Positions 14,958 to 23,216 of a stretch of DNA of 64,000 bases are shown piece after piece (position 1 is the first letter of the stretch; each line of letters opens with the position of its first letter). The notes beneath the pieces were generated by a model. That model searched no databases. It saw only the letters and a list, made by a program, of their open reading frames with translations, and was not told the origin of the DNA. The translations under genes were made by a program, and so were the position numbers. This DNA is from Pseudomonas synxantha. GTDB lineage: Bacteria; Pseudomonadota; Gammaproteobacteria; Pseudomonadales; Pseudomonadaceae. Where the stretch lies: NCBI RefSeq assembly GCF_900105675.1, contig NZ_LT629786.1, positions 6,634,001 through 6,698,000 of the forward strand, in the 5' to 3' direction.

Positions 14958-15685
14958 CAGCACAGGCCTCCGTTCACGGCCAGCACCTGGCGCGTGATAT
15001 AGCTGGCTTCGGCCGACATCAGGAAATTCACTGCGCCGGCGACTTCTTCCGGGGTCCCCATGCGTTGCGCGGGGATCATTTTCATCAGTTCTTCAACGGG
15101 GACGTTTTCATCCAGCATCGCAGTATCGATCAACCCGGGCGCCACGCAGTTGACGGTGATCTTGCGCTTGCCCAACTCGATGGCCAGTGCCTTGGCCGCG
15201 CCGATCAGGCCGGCTTTTGAAGCGCTGTAGTTGACCTGGCCGCGGTTGCCGATCAACCCGGAGACCGACGTGATACACACGATGCGCCCGGCGGCGCGGC
15301 GGCGGATCATCGGCATCATTACCGGGTGCAGCACGTTGTAGAAACCATCAAGGTTGGTGCGCATCACTACGTCCCAGTCGTCTTCCGACAGCGCCGGGAA
15401 CGCGCCGTCGCGGGTCAGGCCAGCATTGAGCACCACGCCGTAGTAGGCGCCATGTTGCTCCACATCGGCTTCAAGGATGGCCTTGCAATTGGCGCGGTCG
15501 GACACGTCGAATTGCAGCACCCGCGCCTTGCGCCCCAGGGCCTCGATCTCGACCTGCACGGCGTCGGCTTCGGCGCGACCACTGCGGCAATGCAGCACGA
15601 TGTCATGGCCGGCCTGGGCCAGGCGCAGGGCAATGGCGCGGCCGATGCCACGGCTGGAGCCGGTGACCAGTACGGATTCAGTCAT
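14957..15685 (-). CDS. 3-oxoacyl-ACP reductase, FabG-like (ApeQ-like)
   Basis: A 242-residue short-chain dehydrogenase/reductase. Features are the NADP-binding TGSSRGIGRAIAL, catalytic Ser140 (ITSVSG), Tyr153 and Lys157 (YSASKAG), and NAG at 87-89. It should reduce the beta-keto group of the growing ACP-bound polyene before dehydration. The gene overlaps the upstream dehydratase gene by the ATGA pattern and the downstream ketosynthase gene by one or a few bases, so it is translated as part of the aryl polyene operon. Assignment to pigment rather than membrane fatty acid synthesis is from context. Confidence 0.92.
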   Translation of the reverse strand: MTESVLVTGSSRGIGRAIALRLAQAGHDIVLHCRSGRAEADAVQVEIEALGRKARVLQFDVSDRANCKAILEADVEQHGAYYGVVLNAGLTRDGAFPALSEDDWDVVMRTNLDGFYNVLHPVMMPMIRRRAAGRIVCITSVSGLIGNRGQVNYSASKAGLIGAAKALAIELGKRKITVNCVAPGLIDTAMLDENVPVEELMKMIPAQRMGTPEEVAGAVNFLMSAEASYITRQVLAVNGGLC

Positions 15686-16143
15686 GGCGTTTGGTCCTTC
15701 GATTCATCTAGATAGTTGGCCGCCTGGGGCGGTCGAAATACGTTCAAGCGGGCGCTGGCCTGGATACCGTCGCCGGTGAGGTGGCATTCGAACACACCCA
15801 TGCCGTTGTCGTCTTCCAGGGAACGCAGGCCGTGGATATTCAGCTCGGCGCCGGCGGGAAAGTGCTCCACGTTGCACTCGAATTTACGCGTGCCCAACAG
15901 GAAGCCCAGCTCTACCGCCTGGCCTTGCTGGCGCGCACGGCAGCCGGCATAGGCGGCGACGCTTTGCGCCATCAACTCCAGGCCGACCCAGGCCGGCAGG
16001 CTGCCGTCAGGGCGGTTGAACAGGCCGCCGGGCTTGACGGTGACGCGGGTGCGGACCTGCTCTTCATCGAACGACAGCACCTGGTCGATCAGGATCATGT
16101 CGCCCGCATGGGGCAGTAGTTCGGCAAGTGGCCAATCGATCAT
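15682..16143 (-). CDS. 3-hydroxyacyl-ACP dehydratase, hotdog fold (ApeP-like)
   Basis: A 153-residue hotdog dehydratase. The start ATG at 16143 overlaps the upstream ketosynthase stop (ATGA). The likely catalytic His is in LLPHAGDMILIDQVL, and the second conserved block is GSLPAWVGLELMAQSVAAYAG. In studied aryl polyene systems a dehydratase of this kind forms a complex with a second dehydratase to create trans double bonds. Here the second one appears as the C-terminal domain of the ligase gene at 26393-28063. The function is therefore well supported by family and context. Confidence 0.88.
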   Translation of the reverse strand: MIDWPLAELLPHAGDMILIDQVLSFDEEQVRTRVTVKPGGLFNRPDGSLPAWVGLELMAQSVAAYAGCRARQQGQAVELGFLLGTRKFECNVEHFPAGAELNIHGLRSLEDDNGMGVFECHLTGDGIQASARLNVFRPPQAANYLDESKDQTP

Positions 16144-17306
16144 GGGGCCTCTGCAATTATCAGGCTGACGTTGTTGCCTCCGAAGGCAAACGAGTTGCTC
16201 ATCAGGCAGGTTTTTTTCAAGGTGTCGCCGCTGCGTGTCCATTGCAAGGCGGGCAGCGCCGGATCGGCTTGGCCGTCCCATACGTGGGGTGGCAGCAAGC
16301 CGTGGCTCAGGCTCAACCAGCAAAACGCCGCTTCCAGGGCTCCGGCAGCGCCGAGGGTGTGACCGGTCATGGGTTTGGTCGACGAGCAGGCTACGCCATC
16401 GGGGAACAGGCTGGCGACCGCCAGGCTTTCCATGGCGTCGTTGTGTTGGGTGGCGGTGCCGTGCAGGTTCAGGTAGCCGATCTGCTCGGGAGCCAGCTTT
16501 GCGTTGGCCAGGGCCTTGCGCATCGCTTGCAGCGCGCCCTTGCCGCTGGGCTCCGGCGCGGAGATATGGTGGGCATCGCAACTGGCTCCGCTGCCCAGCA
16601 AGGCGATCGGTGCCGGCTCGCGGCTCATCAGGAACAGCACCGCCGCTTCACCGATATTGATGCCGTTGCGGTTCACCGAGAACGGATTGCAGCGCTCGCT
16701 GGAGACCGCCTCCAATGCGGTGAAACCGTTCAGTGTCAGCTTGCACAGGCTGTCCACGCCGCCGCAGATCACCGCATCGCAGATGCCGAGATCCAGCAGG
16801 CGCTGGGCACTCATCAGTGCCCGGGCGCTGGAGGTGCAGGCGGTAGAAATCACATAGGCCGGGCCGCTCAGTTGCAGCCAGTCGGCGAGGAAATTCGCCG
16901 GGGCGCTGAGTTCCTGTTGCTGGTAGTCGTAGTCGGCGGGGAATTGCTGGTCGCGCAGGTAGTGGGCAATGCCGCGGCTGGCCTCATCGATGCCTGAGGT
17001 GCTGGTGCCGAGCACAATGCCAACCCGCGAAGGCCCGTAGGTTTGGATCGCCTGGCGCAGCTGAGCTTCGATCTGCAATGCCGCTTCCAACAGCAACTGG
17101 TTATTGCGGCTGCTCTGTTGGCCCAGCGTCACCGGCAGGGGCGCCAGCTCGCCGTGCACGGCCGCCACCGGCACCACGCGCTCCGGCACCCAACCGCCTT
17201 CGGCGCGCATGCCCGAGCAGTCGCCGGCAAACAGCCTGCGGCTGACTTCGGCCTGGCCGCGGCCAAGGGCGCAGATCACGCCGAGGGCATTGAGGTAAGC
17301 GGTCAT
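16140..17306 (-). CDS. Beta-ketoacyl-ACP synthase, aryl polyene type (ApeO-like)
   Basis: A 388-residue ketosynthase with Cys157 (ISTACTSSARAL), His282 (NLHGTATQHND) and His316 (TGHTLGAAGALEA) intact. The C-terminal NSFAFGGNNVSLI is the usual glycine-rich loop. In APE systems this synthase pairs with a chain-length-factor-like partner, here probably the protein at 29901-30623, to extend the polyene. The ATG at 17306 overlaps the upstream lipoprotein gene stop by 4 bp. It lacks a transmembrane or ACP fusion. Confidence 0.9.
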   Translation of the reverse strand: MTAYLNALGVICALGRGQAEVSRRLFAGDCSGMRAEGGWVPERVVPVAAVHGELAPLPVTLGQQSSRNNQLLLEAALQIEAQLRQAIQTYGPSRVGIVLGTSTSGIDEASRGIAHYLRDQQFPADYDYQQQELSAPANFLADWLQLSGPAYVISTACTSSARALMSAQRLLDLGICDAVICGGVDSLCKLTLNGFTALEAVSSERCNPFSVNRNGINIGEAAVLFLMSREPAPIALLGSGASCDAHHISAPEPSGKGALQAMRKALANAKLAPEQIGYLNLHGTATQHNDAMESLAVASLFPDGVACSSTKPMTGHTLGAAGALEAAFCWLSLSHGLLPPHVWDGQADPALPALQWTRSGDTLKKTCLMSNSFAFGGNNVSLIIAEAP

Positions 17307-17785
17307 CGTTTGAGGCCCAGCGGAGTAATGCGATAACGCAACGGCTGGCCCGCCATGTTCACGCTGAACACCTCGGAGGACTGATAGACGATCTGCCAAT
17401 GGCCCGGCAGCGTGCGCGTCAAGTCCATGGCCTGGGCGTGCGGATACAGCGCCGGCACTTCATCGGCCGAGGTCAGGGCAAACAGCAGCGCGGCGAACAA
17501 CTCCCGGGCCTGGGGATTGGGTGGCAGCAAACCGTCGGCCTGCCATTGGCCATCGACCAGCTTTTGCCGGGCCAGGGGAATGCCCAGTGGGTCCATCATC
17601 GACCAGCGAATCGCGCTGCCTTCGCGTTGGATCACCAGCAACCAATCCTGGCTCTGGCCGTCCGCAAGGCGTTGCACGTGTAATTGCATCGGCAAGGCCA
17701 GGGTTGGCATTCTTTCCGGCAGTGGTGCCTGGCTGGCGCAGGCGCTCAGCAGCAATACGCAACCGATCAACAGCAGGCGCATCAT
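17303..17785 (-). CDS. DUF3261-type lipoprotein of aryl polyene cluster
   Basis: A 160-residue predicted lipoprotein with a signal peptide (MMRLLLIGCVLLLSAC) and lipidated Cys16. The mature part resembles DUF3261 proteins, which are found almost only within aryl polyene and related clusters. The biochemical role is not known. With the LolA-like protein and the MMPL exporter it is likely to help move the pigment lipid to the outer membrane. ATGA overlaps on both sides (with the methyltransferase and ketosynthase genes) show tight coupling. Confidence 0.78.
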   Translation of the reverse strand: MMRLLLIGCVLLLSACASQAPLPERMPTLALPMQLHVQRLADGQSQDWLLVIQREGSAIRWSMMDPLGIPLARQKLVDGQWQADGLLPPNPQARELFAALLFALTSADEVPALYPHAQAMDLTRTLPGHWQIVYQSSEVFSVNMAGQPLRYRITPLGLKR

Positions 17786-18531
17786 GGGGCAGCATTCTCC
17801 AAAGGTTTACGCGCTACGCAGTTGACCAGGGTTTCCTCGCGCTGGCCTACCGGCGGCGCCTTGCGCAGGCCCCAGCGCTCCAGCAGGCCGAAGTCGCTGG
17901 AGCGGCTCCACCACAGGTAGGGGTACGAGACATTTTGCGGGGCAAATTCAAAGCCCTGCTCGCGGAGCATCTCCAGGTATTGCTCGGCGCTTTTCTGCAC
18001 ATGCATCGGGTGGCGGAACAGCCAGCGAATCACCCAGGTGTCGATATAGGCTTCGGTGGATTCGGCAAACAGCAGATAACCGCCCGGCTTGAGCACCCGA
18101 TAAAACTCCTTGAGCGCGCGATGTTGCTCGACCAAGTGGTGAAAGGTCTGGTGGCAGAACACGATATCCACGCTGGCATCCGGTACCTTTAGGGTGGCGC
18201 AGTCGCTGCCGATCAACTCGACAGCCATGCCCTGGCGCTCGGCTTCTTCGCGGCTCAGTTCGAGACTGTGGGGGTCAGCATCCAGGCCGATCAGGCGTGA
18301 GGGCGCAAACACCTCCTGCAGCAACCTGAAGGATTTACCCTGGCCGCAACCGGCGTCGAGTAATACCGGCGCCAACGGCAGCGGCTCGCTGAACAGGCTG
18401 CGCAGGTCATTGATCGCCACGCGCAAGACGTGATGCTGCCAGGTATGGCTGCGCAGGAACCAGAAGCCGAACCTGGTTTCTTCGACGTAATTCTTGCTCA
18501 GGTAGTTTTTTCCAACGGCAGGACTGCTCAT
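17782..18531 (-). CDS. Class I SAM-dependent methyltransferase
   Basis: A 249-residue methyltransferase with the SAM-binding motif I LLDAGCGQGKSFRLL, acidic strand-2 end LIGLDADP, and post-motif VDIVFCHQTFHHLVEQ. In the aryl polyene cluster it is expected to methylate the aryl head group (ring C- or O-methylation), as reported for APE pigments, but the exact target cannot be read. Start and stop overlap neighbouring genes by 4 bp each. Confidence 0.85.
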   Translation of the reverse strand: MSSPAVGKNYLSKNYVEETRFGFWFLRSHTWQHHVLRVAINDLRSLFSEPLPLAPVLLDAGCGQGKSFRLLQEVFAPSRLIGLDADPHSLELSREEAERQGMAVELIGSDCATLKVPDASVDIVFCHQTFHHLVEQHRALKEFYRVLKPGGYLLFAESTEAYIDTWVIRWLFRHPMHVQKSAEQYLEMLREQGFEFAPQNVSYPYLWWSRSSDFGLLERWGLRKAPPVGQREETLVNCVARKPLENAAP

Positions 18532-19775
18532 ACCACTTCACTCGCACAAATATCCGACAACATCCGCAACCGCCGCTTCGGTTCGCTGACAAACGGGTTG
18601 CGCTCATCCCAGGCGTAGCCGGCCAGGATCGCGCTGATCATGCGGCGAATCTCCGGTGAGCTGCCAGGATGGAAAATCACGTCCTGGAATGTGCCGGCAT
18701 ACCAGCCTTCGACGTAGCAGCGGAAGGTGTCGACACCACGTTTCAAGGGCTCGGCGAATTCGCTTTGCCAGTCGACAGTCTCACCGTTGAGCTGACGATG
18801 CAGGACCGCAGCGGCCATGCTCGCCGAACGCATGGCGATGGTCACGCCCGAAGAGAACACCGGGTCGAGGAATTCCGCCGCATTGCCCAGCAGCGCAAAG
18901 CCCGGGCCGTGCAGGGTTTTGACGTTGGCCGAGTAACCACCGATGCTGCGCGCCGGGGTGTCCCATACGGCATTGCTGAGCACGCCGGACAGGCTTGGCG
19001 TTTCGTCGATGAAGCTGCGCAGACAGGCGTCGAGGTCGCTGTCGCGGCCATCGAAATGCGCCTTGGCCGCAACCACGCCCACTGAGCAGCGGCCATTGCT
19101 GAACGGGATGGTCCAGAACCAGATATCGCGCTGGGTTGGATGGGTGGTGACGAGGATCTTGGTGCGATCGAAGCCTGGGTGTGCGATGTGGTCTTCGACG
19201 TGGGTAAACACGGCCTGGCGCAGCGGAAAGTTCGACGGTGCTTCAAGGTCCAGCAGACGCGGCAGCACGCGACCATAGCCGCTGGCGTCGAGCACGAACT
19301 TGGCCTTGATGTGGTACTCGCTGCCGTTCTGTCGGCGCACATGCAGGTAGCGGCACTCGCCGGAGAAATCCACGCCGACAATGGTGTGGCCATAGCGGAT
19401 GTCCACGCCCTGCAACGCCGCCTGATCGGCCAGCAATTTGTCGAACTCGCCGCGTTGCACCTGGTAAGTGGTGGGCTTGCCGTTGCTGAACGTGTCACCA
19501 AAATCAAACGCACTGTAGCGCTCGCCCCAGGCGAAGGCAGCGCCGGTTTTTACCTGGAAGCCCGCCGCTTGTACGGCGTCGAGCATGCCCGCTTCTTCGA
19601 TAAAGTCGATACAGTGCGACAGCAGGCTTTCGCCAATCGAAAAGCGCGGGAAATGCTCGCGCTCGATGATCAATACATCATGCCCTTTGCGCTTTAACAG
19701 CGCGGCCGCGATAGCACCGGAAGGCCCGGCACCGATCACCACCACCTGGCGACGTTCCATTTCAACTATGGGCAC
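18528..19775 (-). CDS. FAD-dependent oxidoreductase (tryptophan halogenase/geranylgeranyl reductase-like fold)
   Basis: A 415-residue flavoprotein with the FAD-binding VVVIGAGPSGAIAAALLK, a downstream RFSIGESLL segment and GFALLGNAAEFLDPVFSSGVTIAM, the second FAD motif. The GTG at 19775 is preferred because AAGGAG stands 5 bp upstream; an ATG at 19760 or 19808 is possible. This family is regularly part of aryl polyene clusters and may hydroxylate or otherwise oxidise the aromatic ring or the polyene. The precise reaction is not settled. It follows the MMPL exporter gene directly. Confidence 0.85.
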   Translation of the reverse strand: MPIVEMERRQVVVIGAGPSGAIAAALLKRKGHDVLIIEREHFPRFSIGESLLSHCIDFIEEAGMLDAVQAAGFQVKTGAAFAWGERYSAFDFGDTFSNGKPTTYQVQRGEFDKLLADQAALQGVDIRYGHTIVGVDFSGECRYLHVRRQNGSEYHIKAKFVLDASGYGRVLPRLLDLEAPSNFPLRQAVFTHVEDHIAHPGFDRTKILVTTHPTQRDIWFWTIPFSNGRCSVGVVAAKAHFDGRDSDLDACLRSFIDETPSLSGVLSNAVWDTPARSIGGYSANVKTLHGPGFALLGNAAEFLDPVFSSGVTIAMRSASMAAAVLHRQLNGETVDWQSEFAEPLKRGVDTFRCYVEGWYAGTFQDVIFHPGSSPEIRRMISAILAGYAWDERNPFVSEPKRRLRMLSDICASEVV

Positions 19776-19808
19776 GAGGGCTCCTTGCCGCATGGGCGAT
19801 AATCGCAT

Positions 19809-22121
19809 TCATAAGGTGTGTTTCTGCTGCCCGGCCCAGGGCGCCAGCATAAAGCTGAACGCCAGGCCGAGGCTGACCGACAGGCCGAAATTACTCACCG
19901 CCGGTGTACTGGAGACTGCCAGCAGGCCGAACGACAACCAAGTCGTCAGTGCTGCCAGCAGCGTCCCCAACAGGCTGACAGCCGGGCCGCCGATCTGCTC
20001 GCGCATCAAAATCGCATAGTCAACGCTGATGGCCGTCACCAGCAACAGGCCGAACAGGCTGAACAGGGTCAGTGGCTGGCCCAGCCAGCCGAGGCTGGCC
20101 AGGCTGCACAGCGCGGCCAGCAGCGGCAGGGCGACGATACGCAAGGCACCGCCAAAACCAAAGGGTGCAATCAGCAACAGCACAATCAGCACGCAGGACA
20201 TCAACTTCAATTCGGCGGCGCTGATTTGCGTGTCAGCAAAAACCCGGTTCAAGTCGCCCAGGCGATCGACCAATTGCACACCGGGCAAGTCCAGTGCCTG
20301 CACCCGCAGCAGCGCCGGGTTGTTCAAGCCTTGCAGGCTGACCATGGCCGCCACGCCGCCGTCGACCGGGCCGAGCCACAGCGTGCGCCAGGGTTCGGCA
20401 AGTGGGCCTTGCAGCGCAGCGTCGATGTCGGCGGTGGGCAGCGCCTGCAACTGCGCGACTTCGGCTTGCAGGGCGCTGGCGGGCACACCCAGGTCCAGCA
20501 GCGGCTGCCAGTGTTGCGCCAGATTGTTCAGGGCGTCCCGCAGTTGTTGCTGCTCGTCAGGGAGACTCACCAATTGATTGAGCGCCAGGTAACCCTGGAG
20601 CTTGTCCATATTCACCAACTGATCCAGGCGTTTACCCAAGGCGACTTGGCGTTCCAGCAACTGCTGCTGATTGTCGGCCCGCACCAGGAAAAACTGGCTG
20701 GTCGGCTGGAACCCGGTGATGCGCGCTACGGCCTGGGCTTCCTGGAGCAATTGCGGCGGCGCGCCGATCCATTGGCGGATATCGTTCTTGCTGTTCAGTT
20801 GCCACAGGCCCCCGGCGCAGAACAACAGTACCCACACCAGCAGCACTGAACTGGGCACGTGCTTGATCAGCGCCGTACGCATCTGCCAAAGACTTTCGGC
20901 GATGCGCAGCGGCCATTGCGCCGGGCGCAGTTCCACACCCTTGAGCAACGCCGGCAACAGGCACACGGCGCACAAATAAGCACCAACTAGCCCGGCGGCG
21001 GAGAACACCGCGATTTGCGTCAGGGCCGGGAACGGTGTCCAGGCCAATGCCAGGTAGCCGATGCAACTGGTGGCCAGGCTCAGGCTCAGCCCCGGCAGGG
21101 TCAGGCGCAACGCCGGCCAACTGCGCCAGGGTTGCAGGCTCCAGCTTTTCGACAGGTAGTGCAGTGGGTAATCCACCGCCACGCCGATCAGGCTGGAACC
21201 CAGCACCAGGGTCATCACATGCATATGCCCGAACAGCGCCACGCAGGCCACCGCGCCAAACAGCATGCCCACCAGCACCGGCACAAACGCCAGCAATACG
21301 CGCCAGCGTCGGAATGCCAGCAGCAGCAACAGCAGGATGCCGACGGTCGCACCGCCGCCGACCCAGGTGATTTCCCGGGTGGCCTGGCGTTGCCCGTTGG
21401 CGGCATAGAGCAAGCCGCTGGCGGCGAGCAGCTGCGCGCCTTGCTCGTCAGCTTGTGCGCGACTGGCCTGGAGCAGGTCCGCCACTTGCAGCGGCAATTG
21501 CATATCGAAGGCATTGCCGGTGGTGCGCGCCCGCAGCAGCACCCAGCTTTTGCCGTCGGCGTCGGCGATCAAGGCGCCGCTGCCGATATCCAGTTGCACC
21601 GAGCCGTGTTGCGGTTGGCTGTTCTGAATGCGCCCGGTCAGGCCCAGCCAGTCGTCCTGGCTCGGCACCAGGCTGAAGCCGGTGAAGGGATCGAACAGCG
21701 CTTGCACCCGTTGCTGGATGAAGGCGTCGGGTTGCTCAATCAACTGCTCGCGGTCCTTGGCCGAGAGCATCGACAAGCGCCCGCGCAGCAGTTGCTCGCG
21801 CAGTGCTGGCAGGTCGGCCTGCAGGTTCCACTGCACTTTTTCAAACAAGCCGCTGGCCTGCCAGCGCTCGCCCAATTGTTGTGCCAAGGCCAGTGCTTGC
21901 TGGCGGTCGGCATGCCCGACCAACACCAGCATTTCGCGGTTGAGCGGCTCCTGCATGCGCTGTTCGGCTTGCTGTTCAAGGGCGTCCGGCGTGCTGCCGG
22001 GCACCAGCTCCATCAGGTTGGCCGACAACGGCGCGCCATGGCGCCACTGCCAGCCGGCCAGGGCCAGCACGGCCACCAGCAGGATCAGGAACAGGCGCGG
22101 CAGCAGGCGCTCACTGGGCAA
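19809..22121 (-). CDS. MMPL/RND-family exporter of aryl polyene cluster
   Basis: A 770-residue inner-membrane protein with two halves, each a membrane helix, a large periplasmic domain, and a five-helix bundle (helices around 265-420 and 640-765), as in MMPL/HpnN-type lipid exporters. An N-terminal helix (LFLILLVAVLALAGW) comes first. The start is TTG at 22121, which overlaps the LolA-like gene stop. It probably extracts the aryl polyene lipid from the inner membrane and hands it to the LolA-like periplasmic protein. Export of a pigment lipid is inferred from the conserved pair in APE clusters. Confidence 0.88.
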   Translation of the reverse strand: MPSERLLPRLFLILLVAVLALAGWQWRHGAPLSANLMELVPGSTPDALEQQAEQRMQEPLNREMLVLVGHADRQQALALAQQLGERWQASGLFEKVQWNLQADLPALREQLLRGRLSMLSAKDREQLIEQPDAFIQQRVQALFDPFTGFSLVPSQDDWLGLTGRIQNSQPQHGSVQLDIGSGALIADADGKSWVLLRARTTGNAFDMQLPLQVADLLQASRAQADEQGAQLLAASGLLYAANGQRQATREITWVGGGATVGILLLLLLAFRRWRVLLAFVPVLVGMLFGAVACVALFGHMHVMTLVLGSSLIGVAVDYPLHYLSKSWSLQPWRSWPALRLTLPGLSLSLATSCIGYLALAWTPFPALTQIAVFSAAGLVGAYLCAVCLLPALLKGVELRPAQWPLRIAESLWQMRTALIKHVPSSVLLVWVLLFCAGGLWQLNSKNDIRQWIGAPPQLLQEAQAVARITGFQPTSQFFLVRADNQQQLLERQVALGKRLDQLVNMDKLQGYLALNQLVSLPDEQQQLRDALNNLAQHWQPLLDLGVPASALQAEVAQLQALPTADIDAALQGPLAEPWRTLWLGPVDGGVAAMVSLQGLNNPALLRVQALDLPGVQLVDRLGDLNRVFADTQISAAELKLMSCVLIVLLLIAPFGFGGALRIVALPLLAALCSLASLGWLGQPLTLFSLFGLLLVTAISVDYAILMREQIGGPAVSLLGTLLAALTTWLSFGLLAVSSTPAVSNFGLSVSLGLAFSFMLAPWAGQQKHTL

Positions 22122-22794
22122 AGTCGTGTTGCTCCGCTGCGCTCAAGGGTTGGCTGGCCGTGCTGTCCTGCATGCGCAGCACGGTGCTGTCGCCCTGGGT
22201 TTCCAGCAGTTCGATGGTGTGCACCAGCTCGCCGCCGTCGATATTGATCCGGGTGAACACTTGCTTGAGCAGCAGCGAGCGCGGGATCAGGGTGAGCTTC
22301 CATTGCTGGGCCGGGCCTTGCAGTTGCAGTTCGAAGTCACGCTGCAAGCCGCTGCTGTCGCCCTGCAGCACCGCGAGGAACAGGCGATTCTGCTCGGCGC
22401 CGGCGCTCTTGTTCGGCAGCGGTTGCCAGCCGTTGGCGTCACGCCGGGCTATGCCTTGGGCGTTGATGCGGTAGTCCTGTTGCAGCGGGGTTTTGAGCAG
22501 CCACAGCAGGCCATGGTCCTTGGCGAGCACGAAGGTGCCTTTGCTGACGAGTGGCTGGGGCAGGGCGCGCAGGTGTTTTTCCTGGATGAAGTTGCCGTGG
22601 ATGACGGAAGGTTTTGCAAGCTGGTCGCTCAACTGCTGCAAGTCGAAAGCCTGGGCATTGAAGCTCAGCAACAACGCGACCCCTGTAGGAGCGAGCTTGC
22701 TCGCGAAAAACCTGAGGGCGCTGCGCAGTGTCAGTTGGCGCGCGTTATCGTTAACGTCCATCGCGGGCAAGCCCACTCCCACAGGGGATCTCAT
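22111..22794 (-). CDS. LolA-like periplasmic carrier with a REPIN inside its signal region
   Basis: The mature part (from FDLQQLSDQLAKPSVIHGNFIQ, including LLWLLKTPLQQDYRI) is a LolA-type lipid carrier of about 180 residues. The start codon at 22794 overlaps the thioesterase stop as ATGA, the normal coupling in this operon. Codons 4 to about 37 are REPIN sequence. They read in frame to restore the remaining hydrophobic part of the signal peptide (GVALLLSFNAQA). The protein therefore has a long, unusual N-terminus, and whether it is still secreted is uncertain. It likely carries aryl polyene lipid across the periplasm, working with the MMPL exporter just downstream. Confidence 0.8.
   Translation of the reverse strand: MRSPVGVGLPAMDVNDNARQLTLRSALRFFASKLAPTGVALLLSFNAQAFDLQQLSDQLAKPSVIHGNFIQEKHLRALPQPLVSKGTFVLAKDHGLLWLLKTPLQQDYRINAQGIARRDANGWQPLPNKSAGAEQNRLFLAVLQGDSSGLQRDFELQLQGPAQQWKLTLIPRSLLLKQVFTRINIDGGELVHTIELLETQGDSTVLRMQDSTASQPLSAAEQHDFAQ
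22682..22785. repeat. REPIN of a different subfamily, inside a coding sequence
   Basis: This element has inverted arms CCTGTAGGAGCGAGCTTGCTC and CGGGCAAGCCCACTCCCACAGG around a 50-60-bp middle. It differs from the other copies in the window, so it belongs to another REP subfamily. It lies within the 5' coding part of the LolA-like gene, keeps the frame open on the - strand, and has no stop codon in that frame. Confidence 0.8.
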
Positions 22795-23216
22795 TTCAAA
22801 GCTCTCTCTACGGCGTCGGTGAATACTCTGGGCGAGGCCAGCTGCATCTCGCGGCTGGCGATTTCCACCGCCACCTGCACGGTGCTGGCGCGGGTCAAGC
22901 GCTCGCCGCTGGCCAGGTCAGTGATCAGGTAGTTGACCTTCAAACGATTCTCCCACTCCACCAGGCTGGCGCGCACATTGAGGGTCTGGCCGAAGGTGGC
23001 GCCACGTACATAGCGTAGCTGCATGTCGATCACCGGCCAGGCGTAGCCGGACTCGAGCATCGCCGTGTAGTTATGGCCGATCTTGTCCAGCAACGCACAG
23101 CGCGCCACTTCCAGGTACTTCACGTAATGCCCGTGCCAAACCACGTTCATGGTGTCGATATCGAAAAACGGCACGAGGATTTCAGTGTCGCTGTGCAACA
23201 CACCCTGACTACGCAT
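22791..23216 (-). CDS. Acyl-CoA/ACP thioesterase, 4HBT hotdog fold (ApeK-like)
   Basis: A 141-residue hotdog thioesterase. The motif FDIDTMNVVWHGHYVKYLEVAR includes the conserved Asp and the HGHY block of the 4-hydroxybenzoyl-CoA/YbgC type. The ATG at 23216 overlaps the ammonia-lyase stop by 8 bp. In aryl polyene pathways a thioesterase releases the finished or stalled polyene from the carrier protein; that role is from context. Upstream in-frame residues belong to the ammonia-lyase gene in another frame and are not part of this protein. Confidence 0.86.
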   Translation of the reverse strand: MRSQGVLHSDTEILVPFFDIDTMNVVWHGHYVKYLEVARCALLDKIGHNYTAMLESGYAWPVIDMQLRYVRGATFGQTLNVRASLVEWENRLKVNYLITDLASGERLTRASTVQVAVEIASREMQLASPRVFTDAVERALK

